Positions 5,766 through 12,141 of a stretch of DNA of 12,188 bases are shown in pieces. Under the pieces are notes generated by a model. It worked only from the letters and a program-made list of their open reading frames with translations, was not told where the DNA came from and did not search any database. Every line of letters starts with the position of its first letter. The stretch's first letter is position 1. Both the position numbers and the translations under genes were made by a program. Location of the stretch: assembly GCA_937958665.1 (NCBI GenBank), contig CALGNM010000307.1, positions 1 to 12,188 on the forward strand, read 5' to 3'. The DNA comes from an uncultured bacterium (lineage in GTDB: Bacteria > Edwardsbacteria > AC1 > EtOH8).

Positions 5766-8700
5766 CTATTTTACAACCACCATCTTCTTTGTTTCCTGAT
5801 AATCACCAGATTCTAATCTATAGAAATATACCCCATTAGCTAAAATTTCTCCATTATTATCCCTACCATCCCAAGTAACATTATATATTCCTACCGATTG
5901 TTCCCGGGATACCAATGTTTTCACGACCTGTCCTAATGTATTGTATATTTTTAAGCTGACCTTGCCAGGCTGTGCCAATTGATATTTTATTGAGGTTTTG
6001 CCTGTATTGGGATTAGGATAATTCTGCATCAGATCATAGCTAATTGCAGAACTTGACCGGTTGATTCCATCGGCAAGATCATCATTCGATTTTCCAACGC
6101 AATCCCTGTCGTATTCATAAAGTGCGATTACTGAACAAACAGCATATTCACCTTGCGTTTTGGTTATGCTTACTTCAATCTGTCCATCCTTAACACAGAC
6201 AGCAGGCAACCAGTGTTCCTCAGTTATCAAGGTCTTGGGCTTAACTGTTGTCTTGGCGTTAAATGTTTTATCCACAGAAAGGGTCTGTTTAATATTCGCA
6301 TCCGTTTCCTGATAATAAACCACCTTTATTCTGTATTTTTTTGATGGATTCAGATTTTGTATCCTATATTTCAATTCCGTTTGGTGGTAATCGACCGAAT
6401 ATTCAGGTTGCAACCCATAATATAAAGCGCCATTTTTATCAACAGCAAAAGCATCGGCCCTCTCTGTACCTAAATCAATATAATAAACCGGAACAGGATC
6501 AACAGACTTTACATATGCTTTAACCAATGGGACTATGGCTTTTGATCCATTTTTACTTTCGGTCATTTCCTCGGTCCAAACCATGTAGAGTTTTGATTTT
6601 GGCCAATCTTGTTTAAAAGCAATTGAAGGATAGCGGGAAATGCCACCCTGGGCGCCGGAAATATTTTGGGTATGTAACGACCACCCATCATCATACTCTG
6701 CATTCCATATCAAATCATAATCCTTGCCATTTACATTCTTACTGTATACATATTGTCCGGCAGCAACCACAGGAAAGTCAGCATTAAGGGAATCCGCATA
6801 TGATATTACCTCTTTATCAGACCATCCGCTTCTATTTTTGGATTTTTTAACTACTTGATAAATACCAGGGGCAATCTCCTCCTGCCAGACTACGGTAGTT
6901 TTATCGCCATAGGCATCAACAATCGGGTGTATGCCGTTTTCTCCCAATTCGACAAACCCACTGTTGTCTTTAAAATATACTTTCCCGGAATGGCTCCAGG
7001 CGATCTTAAGATTGCCTGTCCTATCCAAGGCCAGCGACGGCGACTTGAAAGCGGTTGTTCCGCCTTGATCTATTGGCGTTGGTGATAGTGAGTTGGAAAT
7101 TGATGGATTGTAAGCGGAAATTAACACCGATGATCCGGCAACCCCTTCGTCAACCCAACCAAGGTATGAATTGTTAGTGCTCTGATCCAGCACATATGAA
7201 AGATAGGATATTTCCGTACCTTCAGGGCCGGTATAAATAAGTTGTGGTTCTTCGAAAACACCGCTAACCATTTTTGCGCTATATAGACAATTAGCATTAT
7301 TCCAACAAATCGTGGGAAAATTATCGGCAGTAAGCTCTATTGCCGGATGCTCGCCTGAACCCACCACAATCGGTGTGGCCCATGTTTCGCCTTCATCTGA
7401 CGAAGTTGTATAATAAACATTGTCGCCGGAAATATAAACTATGTGGATGTTGCCATTAGCATCCACCATAATTTTCTTCCCGTTGGAATAAGCTGTCGCT
7501 TCTGGTGTATTGGTTTCCGAGACAATGGGGTCATATGGATTGGGCGGGTATACGGTTATTGAGCTTGACACCGGCCCCTCCGCTAGTCCGACCACAACCC
7601 CGTCTTCCCAGATATTATAGACCCATTTCGCCGTATAGGTTTTAGGCAGAGAAACAGCATCATCAATGATGTTAGCGTAATAATAAGTCCCGCAATCAAT
7701 ACTTCCGGGGAAAATACCAGCCCAAGTAAATTGGCAGTACTTGGGTTTATACTTAGCTTGATCGGCATAAGGTTTATTAACGTAAGAACGCAAACTAACA
7801 TCCGGCAACTCCGCTTTTGTACCCGAATAAGTTGCATTGCCGGATATTGTTGGTACCGCAAATATTGAGCCTATGGTAAACGTTGGGCTGACAGTTTCAG
7901 CGCTATAGCCCATAGCATCATAGGCAATTATTTTAATTTTGCAATTTTTCGACTCAACATCCGGTACCGTCCAGTTGAACCAGTTATAATTCAATATCGG
8001 GTTAGCACCGGAAATTATCATCCAGTTATAACCACCGTCAATAGAATAATATAAAAAGCAGTTCTTAATACCATTGGTACCACCAATATTATCTGCGGCA
8101 TACCATTGTATTTTATATTGCCTGCTTTTTATTAGATAGGCACTGGACCCCGGTGAGATTACAGAAACAGTAGGCGCAGTGTTGTCAGTAGGCCACGACC
8201 AACTAGATGGATAATTAGTAGGTGCTGTAGTATATAGATCAGCACCGCCTTCTTTGTTTTCCCAACTTCCCTGGTGTGCTGGCCCCAGGGGTGCGAATTG
8301 TCCCACATCAGGCCAATTCCGCCAATCTAACGGGGAAGATACTGCTATATGGCCCCATCTTATTTTAGCATTTAACCAACTCATTTCGGGGTTTGTGTTA
8401 TAATCATAATCTTCAGGACCTTTGATTATGATCGCATTAAGAGAATTATAGTGTATATATTTACTATAATCAAAATGCTCGGTTACTGTTTCATCAGCAC
8501 AAAAAGGACTTATATTATTCCATTTCCCACATATTGGATAGGATGCATGTGTTCCTTCCCCACTGCCATCAAGATGCGTTGTATAACCACCCACAAAAAC
8601 AACCGGGTGGGTGTTATCAATTATTTTCATATACATTACTGAAGGAAGTAGTTCTTCAATTTTTAATTTATGATGAAAATAAAAAACTACTCTCTTGATT

Positions 8701-9449
8701 GCTGCGCTAGTTGGGTCTTGATTTGAAATTATTACATTAATATGCTCCCAATCACCTTCATGATTATTCCAGGCATCATTAAATGGATAAAAAAACCAAT
8801 ACTGGATTGTAGTTTCGTTATTTTCAACAAATAAATGTGCGTATGTTGTTGCAGGGTAGTTGGATCCTTTCTCCCATGTAAAGTTTACAGAGCCACTGGC
8901 AACAGTATGTCCATTTAAATATGTATCATACCAACCGCCAGGCTGGTCATAATATCCATCGCCATTATCAGGGCCTGCATAATCGGCATGTATCCTAATA
9001 TAATACTGTGCAAATGCACAGTCACTATCAGGTATCTTCCCTATATAAGAATGAGTTTCGGAAGTTGATCCGGAATAATTCCCGTTTGTAAATCTTATCC
9101 CCGTAGCGCAAGTTGCAAAATAATCAACATATAATTGCTGATAAACTCTAAACAAAGATCTTGTACAAATATATTGGCCTAACGTATTATAAAAAGATAC
9201 CCATAATGTTGGCACCTTATAATAATTCCCCGTAATGCTGTTATAGCCTGTTACATAACTATTTACATGCATTATATCAACCGGCTCAGGAGCTACTCCT
9301 CTATCACTATAGGGGAGTACTATGCAGGGTTTAAACCTTTCAACCAATGCCTGCTCGACATCATCTGGCACACCATTCCCATCTGCATCTGCAGCAAACG
9401 CAGTATTTGTGGCTATTAATAGAATCAACCCGTAAAGATATATCTTCAT
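5766..9449 (-). CDS. Large secreted multidomain protein with Vps62-like N-terminal region and T9SS type A sorting domain
   Basis: Predicted secreted protein of 1227 residues. Residues 1-19 form a signal peptide cut after AFA. A DADGNGVPDD calcium-loop-like segment (21-30) follows. Residues about 35-400 resemble the Vps62/DUF946 family, with IQYWFFYPFNDAW, NHEGDWEHINV, HPVVFVGG and a late GPAHQGSWENKEGG; the catalytic or binding role of that family is unclear. An Ig-like segment (about 424-527) comes next. The region about 650-920 has repeated SSDEGETW-type and LDRTGNLKIAWSH-type elements suggestive of a beta-propeller. Residues 989-1117 resemble a carbohydrate-binding beta-sandwich. The final 94 residues (from about 1134) with QNYPNP, YNTLGQVVKTL, WDGRDNNG and GVYFYRLESG are a T9SS type A sorting/FlgD-like domain. 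The gene is AT-rich compared with its neighbours. Its start has AGGA upstream and lies 24 bases after a small membrane-protein gene. I do not recognise a specific function. Confidence 0.9.
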   Translation of the reverse strand: MKIYLYGLILLIATNTAFAADADGNGVPDDVEQALVERFKPCIVLPYSDRGVAPEPVDIMHVNSYVTGYNSITGNYYKVPTLWVSFYNTLGQYICTRSLFRVYQQLYVDYFATCATGIRFTNGNYSGSTSETHSYIGKIPDSDCAFAQYYIRIHADYAGPDNGDGYYDQPGGWYDTYLNGHTVASGSVNFTWEKGSNYPATTYAHLFVENNETTIQYWFFYPFNDAWNNHEGDWEHINVIISNQDPTSAAIKRVVFYFHHKLKIEELLPSVMYMKIIDNTHPVVFVGGYTTHLDGSGEGTHASYPICGKWNNISPFCADETVTEHFDYSKYIHYNSLNAIIIKGPEDYDYNTNPEMSWLNAKIRWGHIAVSSPLDWRNWPDVGQFAPLGPAHQGSWENKEGGADLYTTAPTNYPSSWSWPTDNTAPTVSVISPGSSAYLIKSRQYKIQWYAADNIGGTNGIKNCFLYYSIDGGYNWMIISGANPILNYNWFNWTVPDVESKNCKIKIIAYDAMGYSAETVSPTFTIGSIFAVPTISGNATYSGTKAELPDVSLRSYVNKPYADQAKYKPKYCQFTWAGIFPGSIDCGTYYYANIIDDAVSLPKTYTAKWVYNIWEDGVVVGLAEGPVSSSITVYPPNPYDPIVSETNTPEATAYSNGKKIMVDANGNIHIVYISGDNVYYTTSSDEGETWATPIVVGSGEHPAIELTADNFPTICWNNANCLYSAKMVSGVFEEPQLIYTGPEGTEISYLSYVLDQSTNNSYLGWVDEGVAGSSVLISAYNPSISNSLSPTPIDQGGTTAFKSPSLALDRTGNLKIAWSHSGKVYFKDNSGFVELGENGIHPIVDAYGDKTTVVWQEEIAPGIYQVVKKSKNRSGWSDKEVISYADSLNADFPVVAAGQYVYSKNVNGKDYDLIWNAEYDDGWSLHTQNISGAQGGISRYPSIAFKQDWPKSKLYMVWTEEMTESKNGSKAIVPLVKAYVKSVDPVPVYYIDLGTERADAFAVDKNGALYYGLQPEYSVDYHQTELKYRIQNLNPSKKYRIKVVYYQETDANIKQTLSVDKTFNAKTTVKPKTLITEEHWLPAVCVKDGQIEVSITKTQGEYAVCSVIALYEYDRDCVGKSNDDLADGINRSSSAISYDLMQNYPNPNTGKTSIKYQLAQPGKVSLKIYNTLGQVVKTLVSREQSVGIYNVTWDGRDNNGEILANGVYFYRLESGDYQETKKMVVVK
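8913..9029. repeat. Segment of the large secreted gene duplicated at 9891-10007
   Basis: This 117-base stretch, coding residues 141-179 of the large protein, aligns without gaps to 9891-10007. A 44-base exact match (8925-8968 with 9903-9946) is followed by a more divergent half. The copy downstream is the remnant of a second large gene. Confidence 0.85.
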
Positions 9450-9473
9450 ATTTATTTTTTCCTAAAACAAGGT

Positions 9474-9827
9474 TTATGTATTACTAGGGCCAGCCCATGC
9501 CACAAAAGCAAGTAAACCAAAAAATATCATAATCCCTCCAACAATTGCCAATCCGATCAAAGCTTTCTTCTTTTCCTTCCGCAATTCTGCTCTTTCTCTT
9601 TCTTTGATTTTTTGGTTGATGGTATCTGCTTTTGCTGTGCTATCATTGGGTGTTTCCCTTTCAACCATAGTATTGCTGTGATAAATTGTACTATCATTCA
9701 CAGCGCTCGTTTGCGTTGAATTTGCAGTGTCCATTCGGGCTTTTTCTATCGTCTGTGCTGGCAAATAATTTATGAGCAATACTAAAGAAATAAAAAAGCA
9801 AATCGTTTTTATCAATGGGTTATACAT
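9474..9827 (-). CDS. Small membrane protein with signal peptide, charged helix and C-terminal transmembrane segment (copy A)
   Basis: Protein of 117 residues that I do not recognise. Residues 1-24 look like a signal peptide ending LPA before Gln25, followed by a Ser/Thr/Asn-rich stretch (about 30-68). Next is a highly charged, probably helical segment KIKERERAELRKEKKKAL (73-90) and one strong hydrophobic segment (about 90-112). The layout predicts an inner-membrane protein, or a small protein processed at its N terminus with a tail anchor. It is clearly paralogous to the product of 10135-10467: the same signal peptide, the same KERAELRKEKKKALIGL core and the same tail. I chose the ATG at 9827 over one 42 bases upstream because it aligns with the paralogue start and has AGAGG upstream. 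It lies 24 bases before the large secreted gene and is probably co-transcribed with it. Confidence 0.75.
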   Translation of the reverse strand: MYNPLIKTICFFISLVLLINYLPAQTIEKARMDTANSTQTSAVNDSTIYHSNTMVERETPNDSTAKADTINQKIKERERAELRKEKKKALIGLAIVGGIMIFFGLLAFVAWAGPSNT

Positions 9828-9878
9828 AATGAAACCTCTCTCAATATAACCTTTATTTGTTCTGCTCAATAAATACTT

Positions 9879-10096
9879 TTATATTCTGCAGTTTAAATAT
9901 GCATCATACCAACCGCCAGGCTGGTCATAATATCCATCGCCATTATTTGGACCAGCGTAATCAGAATGCAATCTGATTAAATATTTTGCGTTTGCATAGT
10001 CGCTATCCAGGACCACTTAACTACTTTATTTTGTGCATATGATGCCTTTGGTATTAATAATACAAAAATCGTTAATAATTTGAAAACTTTCTTCAT
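9879..10096 (-). pseudogene. Decayed second copy of the large secreted protein gene
   Basis: An ATG at 10096 with AAGGA upstream opens a frame for a good signal peptide (MKKVFKLLTIFVLLIPKASY, then A-Q-N). That frame ends after 39 residues. One frame over, beginning near 10010, the sequence encodes LDSDYANAKYLIRLHSDYAG and continues to GWYDAYLN. This matches residues 141-179 of the large protein at 5766-9449. A stop codon follows at 9881-9879, soon after the similarity ends. So the signal-peptide start has been joined, out of frame, to an internal fragment; about 110 residues in between and about 1050 after are gone. It follows small gene B by 38 bases, mirroring the intact pair at 9827-5766. 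Confidence 0.8.
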
Positions 10097-10134
10097 CTTT
10101 TTCCTTACATATACATTTCAAATGGCTAAATATG

Positions 10135-10467
10135 TTAACTCAAACCACTCAGGCCTTTACCTATAGACCAAGCGCAAAAATATAATACACCAATAATAAG
10201 CATAACAGTGAGCCCAATTAAGGCCTTTTTCTTTTCTTTACGCAATTCTGCCCTTTCTTTTTCCTTTATTTTTTGGCTAAGAGTATCTACTTTCGTTGAA
10301 CTATCACTATGTGTTTCCGTTTCAATTACATTATTATTCATACTGCTTGTTCGCGTCGAACTTATAGTGTCTATTCGCGATTTTTCTATCACTTGTGCAG
10401 GCAAATGATTGATAAACAATACCAAAGAAATAAAAAAGCAACTCGTCTTCAATAATGGCTTATACAT
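10135..10467 (-). CDS. Small membrane protein with signal peptide, charged helix and C-terminal transmembrane segment (copy B)
   Basis: Protein of 110 residues, paralogue of the product of 9474-9827. It has a signal peptide (1-24, ending LPA before Gln25), a Ser/Thr/Asn-rich linker (about 33-63), the charged helix KIKEKERAELRKEKKKAL (66-83) and a hydrophobic segment (about 82-103). The start at 10467 has AAGGGG upstream. The 30 or so bases before it share a GTTATAT element with the corresponding region of copy A, so the duplication includes the 5' leader. Its downstream partner has decayed to a fragment, so this copy may be an orphan. No function is recognisable. The divergent linkers against conserved charged cores suggest selection on the helix and membrane segment. 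Confidence 0.75.
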   Translation of the reverse strand: MYKPLLKTSCFFISLVLFINHLPAQVIEKSRIDTISSTRTSSMNNNVIETETHSDSSTKVDTLSQKIKEKERAELRKEKKKALIGLTVMLIIGVLYFCAWSIGKGLSGLS

Positions 10468-10524
10468 AATAGAGCCCCTTCATATAACTTTGTTTAATCT
10501 GCCCTTAATATTTTAGGCTCTGTG

Positions 10525-10587
10525 GTCACCACCGCTAAAGCGGGAATCCAGGTCTTTCATCTGGATACCTGCCTTCGCAGGTATGAC
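10525..10587. repeat. Composite palindromic intergenic repeat (REP/MITE-like)
   Basis: A 63-base element bounded by GTCA (10525-10528) and TGAC (10584-10587). It contains CCGC-taaa-GCGG (10532-10543), an inner pair TCCAG/CTGGA (10547-10551 and 10561-10565) around a 9-base centre, and a perfect 8-base hairpin ATACCTGC-CTTC-GCAGGTAT (10565-10584). The GCGGGAATCCAG and CTGGATACCTGC halves resemble the widespread GCGGGAATCCAG...CTGGATTCCCGC type of bacterial intergenic palindrome. It lies between small gene B and the NuoA-like gene, close to the boundary of the AT-rich block. It may be a non-autonomous mobile repeat, and as RNA it could also act as a terminator or stabiliser for the NuoA-like message. 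Confidence 0.7.
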
Positions 10588-10597
10588 ATTTTTCTAT

Positions 10598-10942
10598 CTA
10601 TTTCAGGATCAGGGCGATGATGGAGAACCAGATCATCAGCAGATAAAAGATGCCCAGGATGGCGAAGGCCGGGGAACCCCCGGGGATGGTGGCGATCACC
10701 AGGGCCGCCACGTGCATCATGGTGAAGAACAGGGCGGCGTAGAAGAACTGGCGGTAGCCCACCTGCAGCTTCTTGCCCGGGAAGGGCTCGCCGCAGGCAT
10801 ACTGGCAGAGCTTGGCTCCCTCGTCCTTGAGCTTGGGGGCCATCAGGTCGCCCAGCTTGTAGAGCAGGAAGGCCGCCAGGGCGAAGATGCCGAACCCGAT
10901 GAACGGGGTGATCAGTATATTCCACTGGTTGAGAATCGACAT
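10598..10942 (-). CDS. nuoA: NuoA-like membrane subunit
   Basis: Integral membrane protein of 114 residues with three hydrophobic segments (about 10-32, 66-86, 91-113). The loop between the first two carries LCQYACGEPFPGKK (45-58), which matches the YECGxDP signature of NuoA with Cys50. This loop lies at the quinone/ion-channel junction of complex I. The second segment of canonical NuoA contains an FDLEVAF motif with two acidic residues; here the aligned stretch reads MMHVAAL, so both are missing. The start at 10942 has AGGA upstream. It follows the NuoK-like gene after a 94-base gap and would normally be followed by the NuoB-like gene, but a 4.8-kb AT-rich block intervenes. NuoA homologues are not typical of group 4 hydrogenases, so it is a notable member of the cluster. 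Confidence 0.88.
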   Translation of the reverse strand: MSILNQWNILITPFIGFGIFALAAFLLYKLGDLMAPKLKDEGAKLCQYACGEPFPGKKLQVGYRQFFYAALFFTMMHVAALVIATIPGGSPAFAILGIFYLLMIWFSIIALILK

Positions 10943-11036
10943 GTTGTTATCCTCGTTTATTTGCTTTGATTTGATTTCCCTTGGAACAACGCGAAATTAT
11001 CTTCGGTTAATTCCGCGTATCTAGCGGGCATCCTTC

Positions 11037-11336
11037 TTATCCCTTGAGCTTGGCCAGGCTGCGGATGTCCAGGCTGCCGGTGTTCTTGTAGGCGTTGATC
11101 ACCAGGGCCATGGCCACCGCCACGATGGACACCTCCACCACGATGAAGGTGATCACCAGGCTCTGGGAGAAGAAGGTCTCCCCCCGGTGGAACCCGGCGG
11201 TGATGAAGGACAGCACCGCCGCCTTGGCCATGATCTCCAGGCCGATCAGCAGCTTGATCATGTTGCGGCTGCTCAGCAGGCAGTAGAGCCCGATGAAGAA
11301 AAGCAGTCCCACGAATATCATGTTGATGGCTACCAT
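11037..11336 (-). CDS. nuoK: NuoK-like membrane subunit
   Basis: Protein of 99 residues with three transmembrane segments, the usual size for NuoK/MrpC/MbhG-type subunits that form part of the ion-translocating membrane arm. The two buried glutamates expected of the family are Glu34 in LLIGLEIM and Glu68 in FIVVEVSIVAVAMALVI. The SSRNMIKLLIGLE stretch (22-34) is the NuoK signature. The VVEVSIVAVAMALVI region is closer to hydrogenase and Mrp antiporter versions than to respiratory complex I. The ATG at 11336 lies inside the end of the NuoJ-like gene (7-base overlap) and has GGAGGG upstream, so translation is probably coupled. A longer frame to 11483 is only read-through of the NuoJ-like gene. 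Confidence 0.92.
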   Translation of the reverse strand: MVAINMIFVGLLFFIGLYCLLSSRNMIKLLIGLEIMAKAAVLSFITAGFHRGETFFSQSLVITFIVVEVSIVAVAMALVINAYKNTGSLDIRSLAKLKG

Positions 11337-11863
11337 AGCTTGTGCCCTCCCTCCTTGGCTTTTTCGGCCTCCAGCTTCTCCTGGGCGGTCAGCGGCTTCT
11401 CCCGGAACAGGGCCAGCACCCCGAACACCCCGCCGAAGATCACCGCGATCTGGCCCAGCAGGTCCAGGGAGCGGATGCCCCACAGGGTGGCCCCGAAGGA
11501 CCGCTCGGCGTTGCCGTACCCGGCCGGCGGGTTGGAGAACAGGCCCTTCATCACCAACAGGTCGATGATCCCGAACAGCACCAGGAACAGCGGGAACAGG
11601 TACAGCGGCCAGCGGGACTCCCTGACCGCGTCCTCCTCCTTGGTCAGGGCGATGGTGGAGACGAACAGCACCGTGATCAGCCCGGCCACCACCGACAGCT
11701 CGAACACCGCGGCGTAGGGCGAATCCATCCGGTACAGCAACACCGCCAGCACCGCGCTCATGAAGGCCAGGCTCAGGGCCGCCCGCAGCAGGTCCTTGAA
11801 GAACACCGCCAGGCAGGCAAAGCCGGCCAGCATTATCAGCAGTATCAGGTTAATTATATCCAT
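11330..11863 (-). CDS. NuoJ-like subunit (resembling a fused MbhD-MbhE)
   Basis: Membrane protein of 177 residues. Residues 1-75 hold three hydrophobic segments with FKDLLRAALSLAFMSAVLAVLLYRM and FELSVVAGLITVLFV (Glu55), as in the DUF4040/MbhD family and the first half of NuoJ. Residues 87-155 add hydrophobic stretches and LWGIRSLDLLGQIAVIFGG, which resembles MbhE. Together they correspond to one NuoJ subunit of the proton-channel region. The C-terminal 20 residues are charged and soluble. The start at 11863 has TTGGAG upstream, 52 bases after the stop of the antiporter-like gene. (Motifs longer than 20 residues are shortened: the first spans 22-46.). Confidence 0.85.
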   Translation of the reverse strand: MDIINLILLIMLAGFACLAVFFKDLLRAALSLAFMSAVLAVLLYRMDSPYAAVFELSVVAGLITVLFVSTIALTKEEDAVRESRWPLYLFPLFLVLFGIIDLLVMKGLFSNPPAGYGNAERSFGATLWGIRSLDLLGQIAVIFGGVFGVLALFREKPLTAQEKLEAEKAKEGGHKLW

Positions 11864-11915
11864 TTTGGCTCCAAAATTATGTGACGATTGGATCGTTTCC
11901 TGGTTCAGCCGGGCA

Positions 11916-12140
11916 TTAGAATATGGTGAATCCGTTGGCCCCGATGGAATTGGTCAGGGCGATCATCCCCGGGTGGATCAGCTTGGAGGTGACCCAGGGG
12001 TAGAACAGGCCCACCAGCAGGCACAGGGCCGCCAGGCACAGGACGGCCAGCGACATGAAGAACGGGGCCTCCCTCACCCGGTCGAAGCCGGCAGCCAGCT
12101 TACCGAAGAAGGCCTTTCTCTGCATCAGCAGAAAGTACCA
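11916..12140 (-). CDS. C-terminal end of an antiporter-like proton-translocating subunit (NuoL/M/N or MrpD type), partial
   Basis: The last 74 residues of a membrane protein are visible. QRKAFFGKLAAGFDRVREAP (7-26) is followed by a hydrophobic segment (about 27-50) and LIHPGMIALTNSIG. This is the usual ending of the hydrogenase/Mrp antiporter family: a polytopic proton pump whose last segments follow an FFG and VxEAP stretch. The N-terminal 80-90% lies beyond the contig end. The frame appears to open further right with MCSSDL, but those codons are reverse-complemented Illumina adapter. The last genuine codon is the Trp at 12140-12138. Confidence 0.85.
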   Translation of the reverse strand, partial: WYFLLMQRKAFFGKLAAGFDRVREAPFFMSLAVLCLAALCLLVGLFYPWVTSKLIHPGMIALTNSIGANGFTIF

Positions 12141-12141
12141 C

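Noticed and set aside
9474-10467. Lipoprotein assignment for the two small proteins because of Cys10
   Set aside because: The cysteine lies before the hydrophobic core rather than in a lipobox after it, and an A-Q cleavage site of a normal signal peptide is present.
10943-11036. Possible hairpin GCGAAATTA/TTAATTCCGC in the gap between NuoK-like and NuoA-like genes
   Set aside because: The pairing needs a bulge or mismatch and no U-tract follows. I see no other recognisable signal in this 94-base gap except the NuoA-like ribosome binding site.
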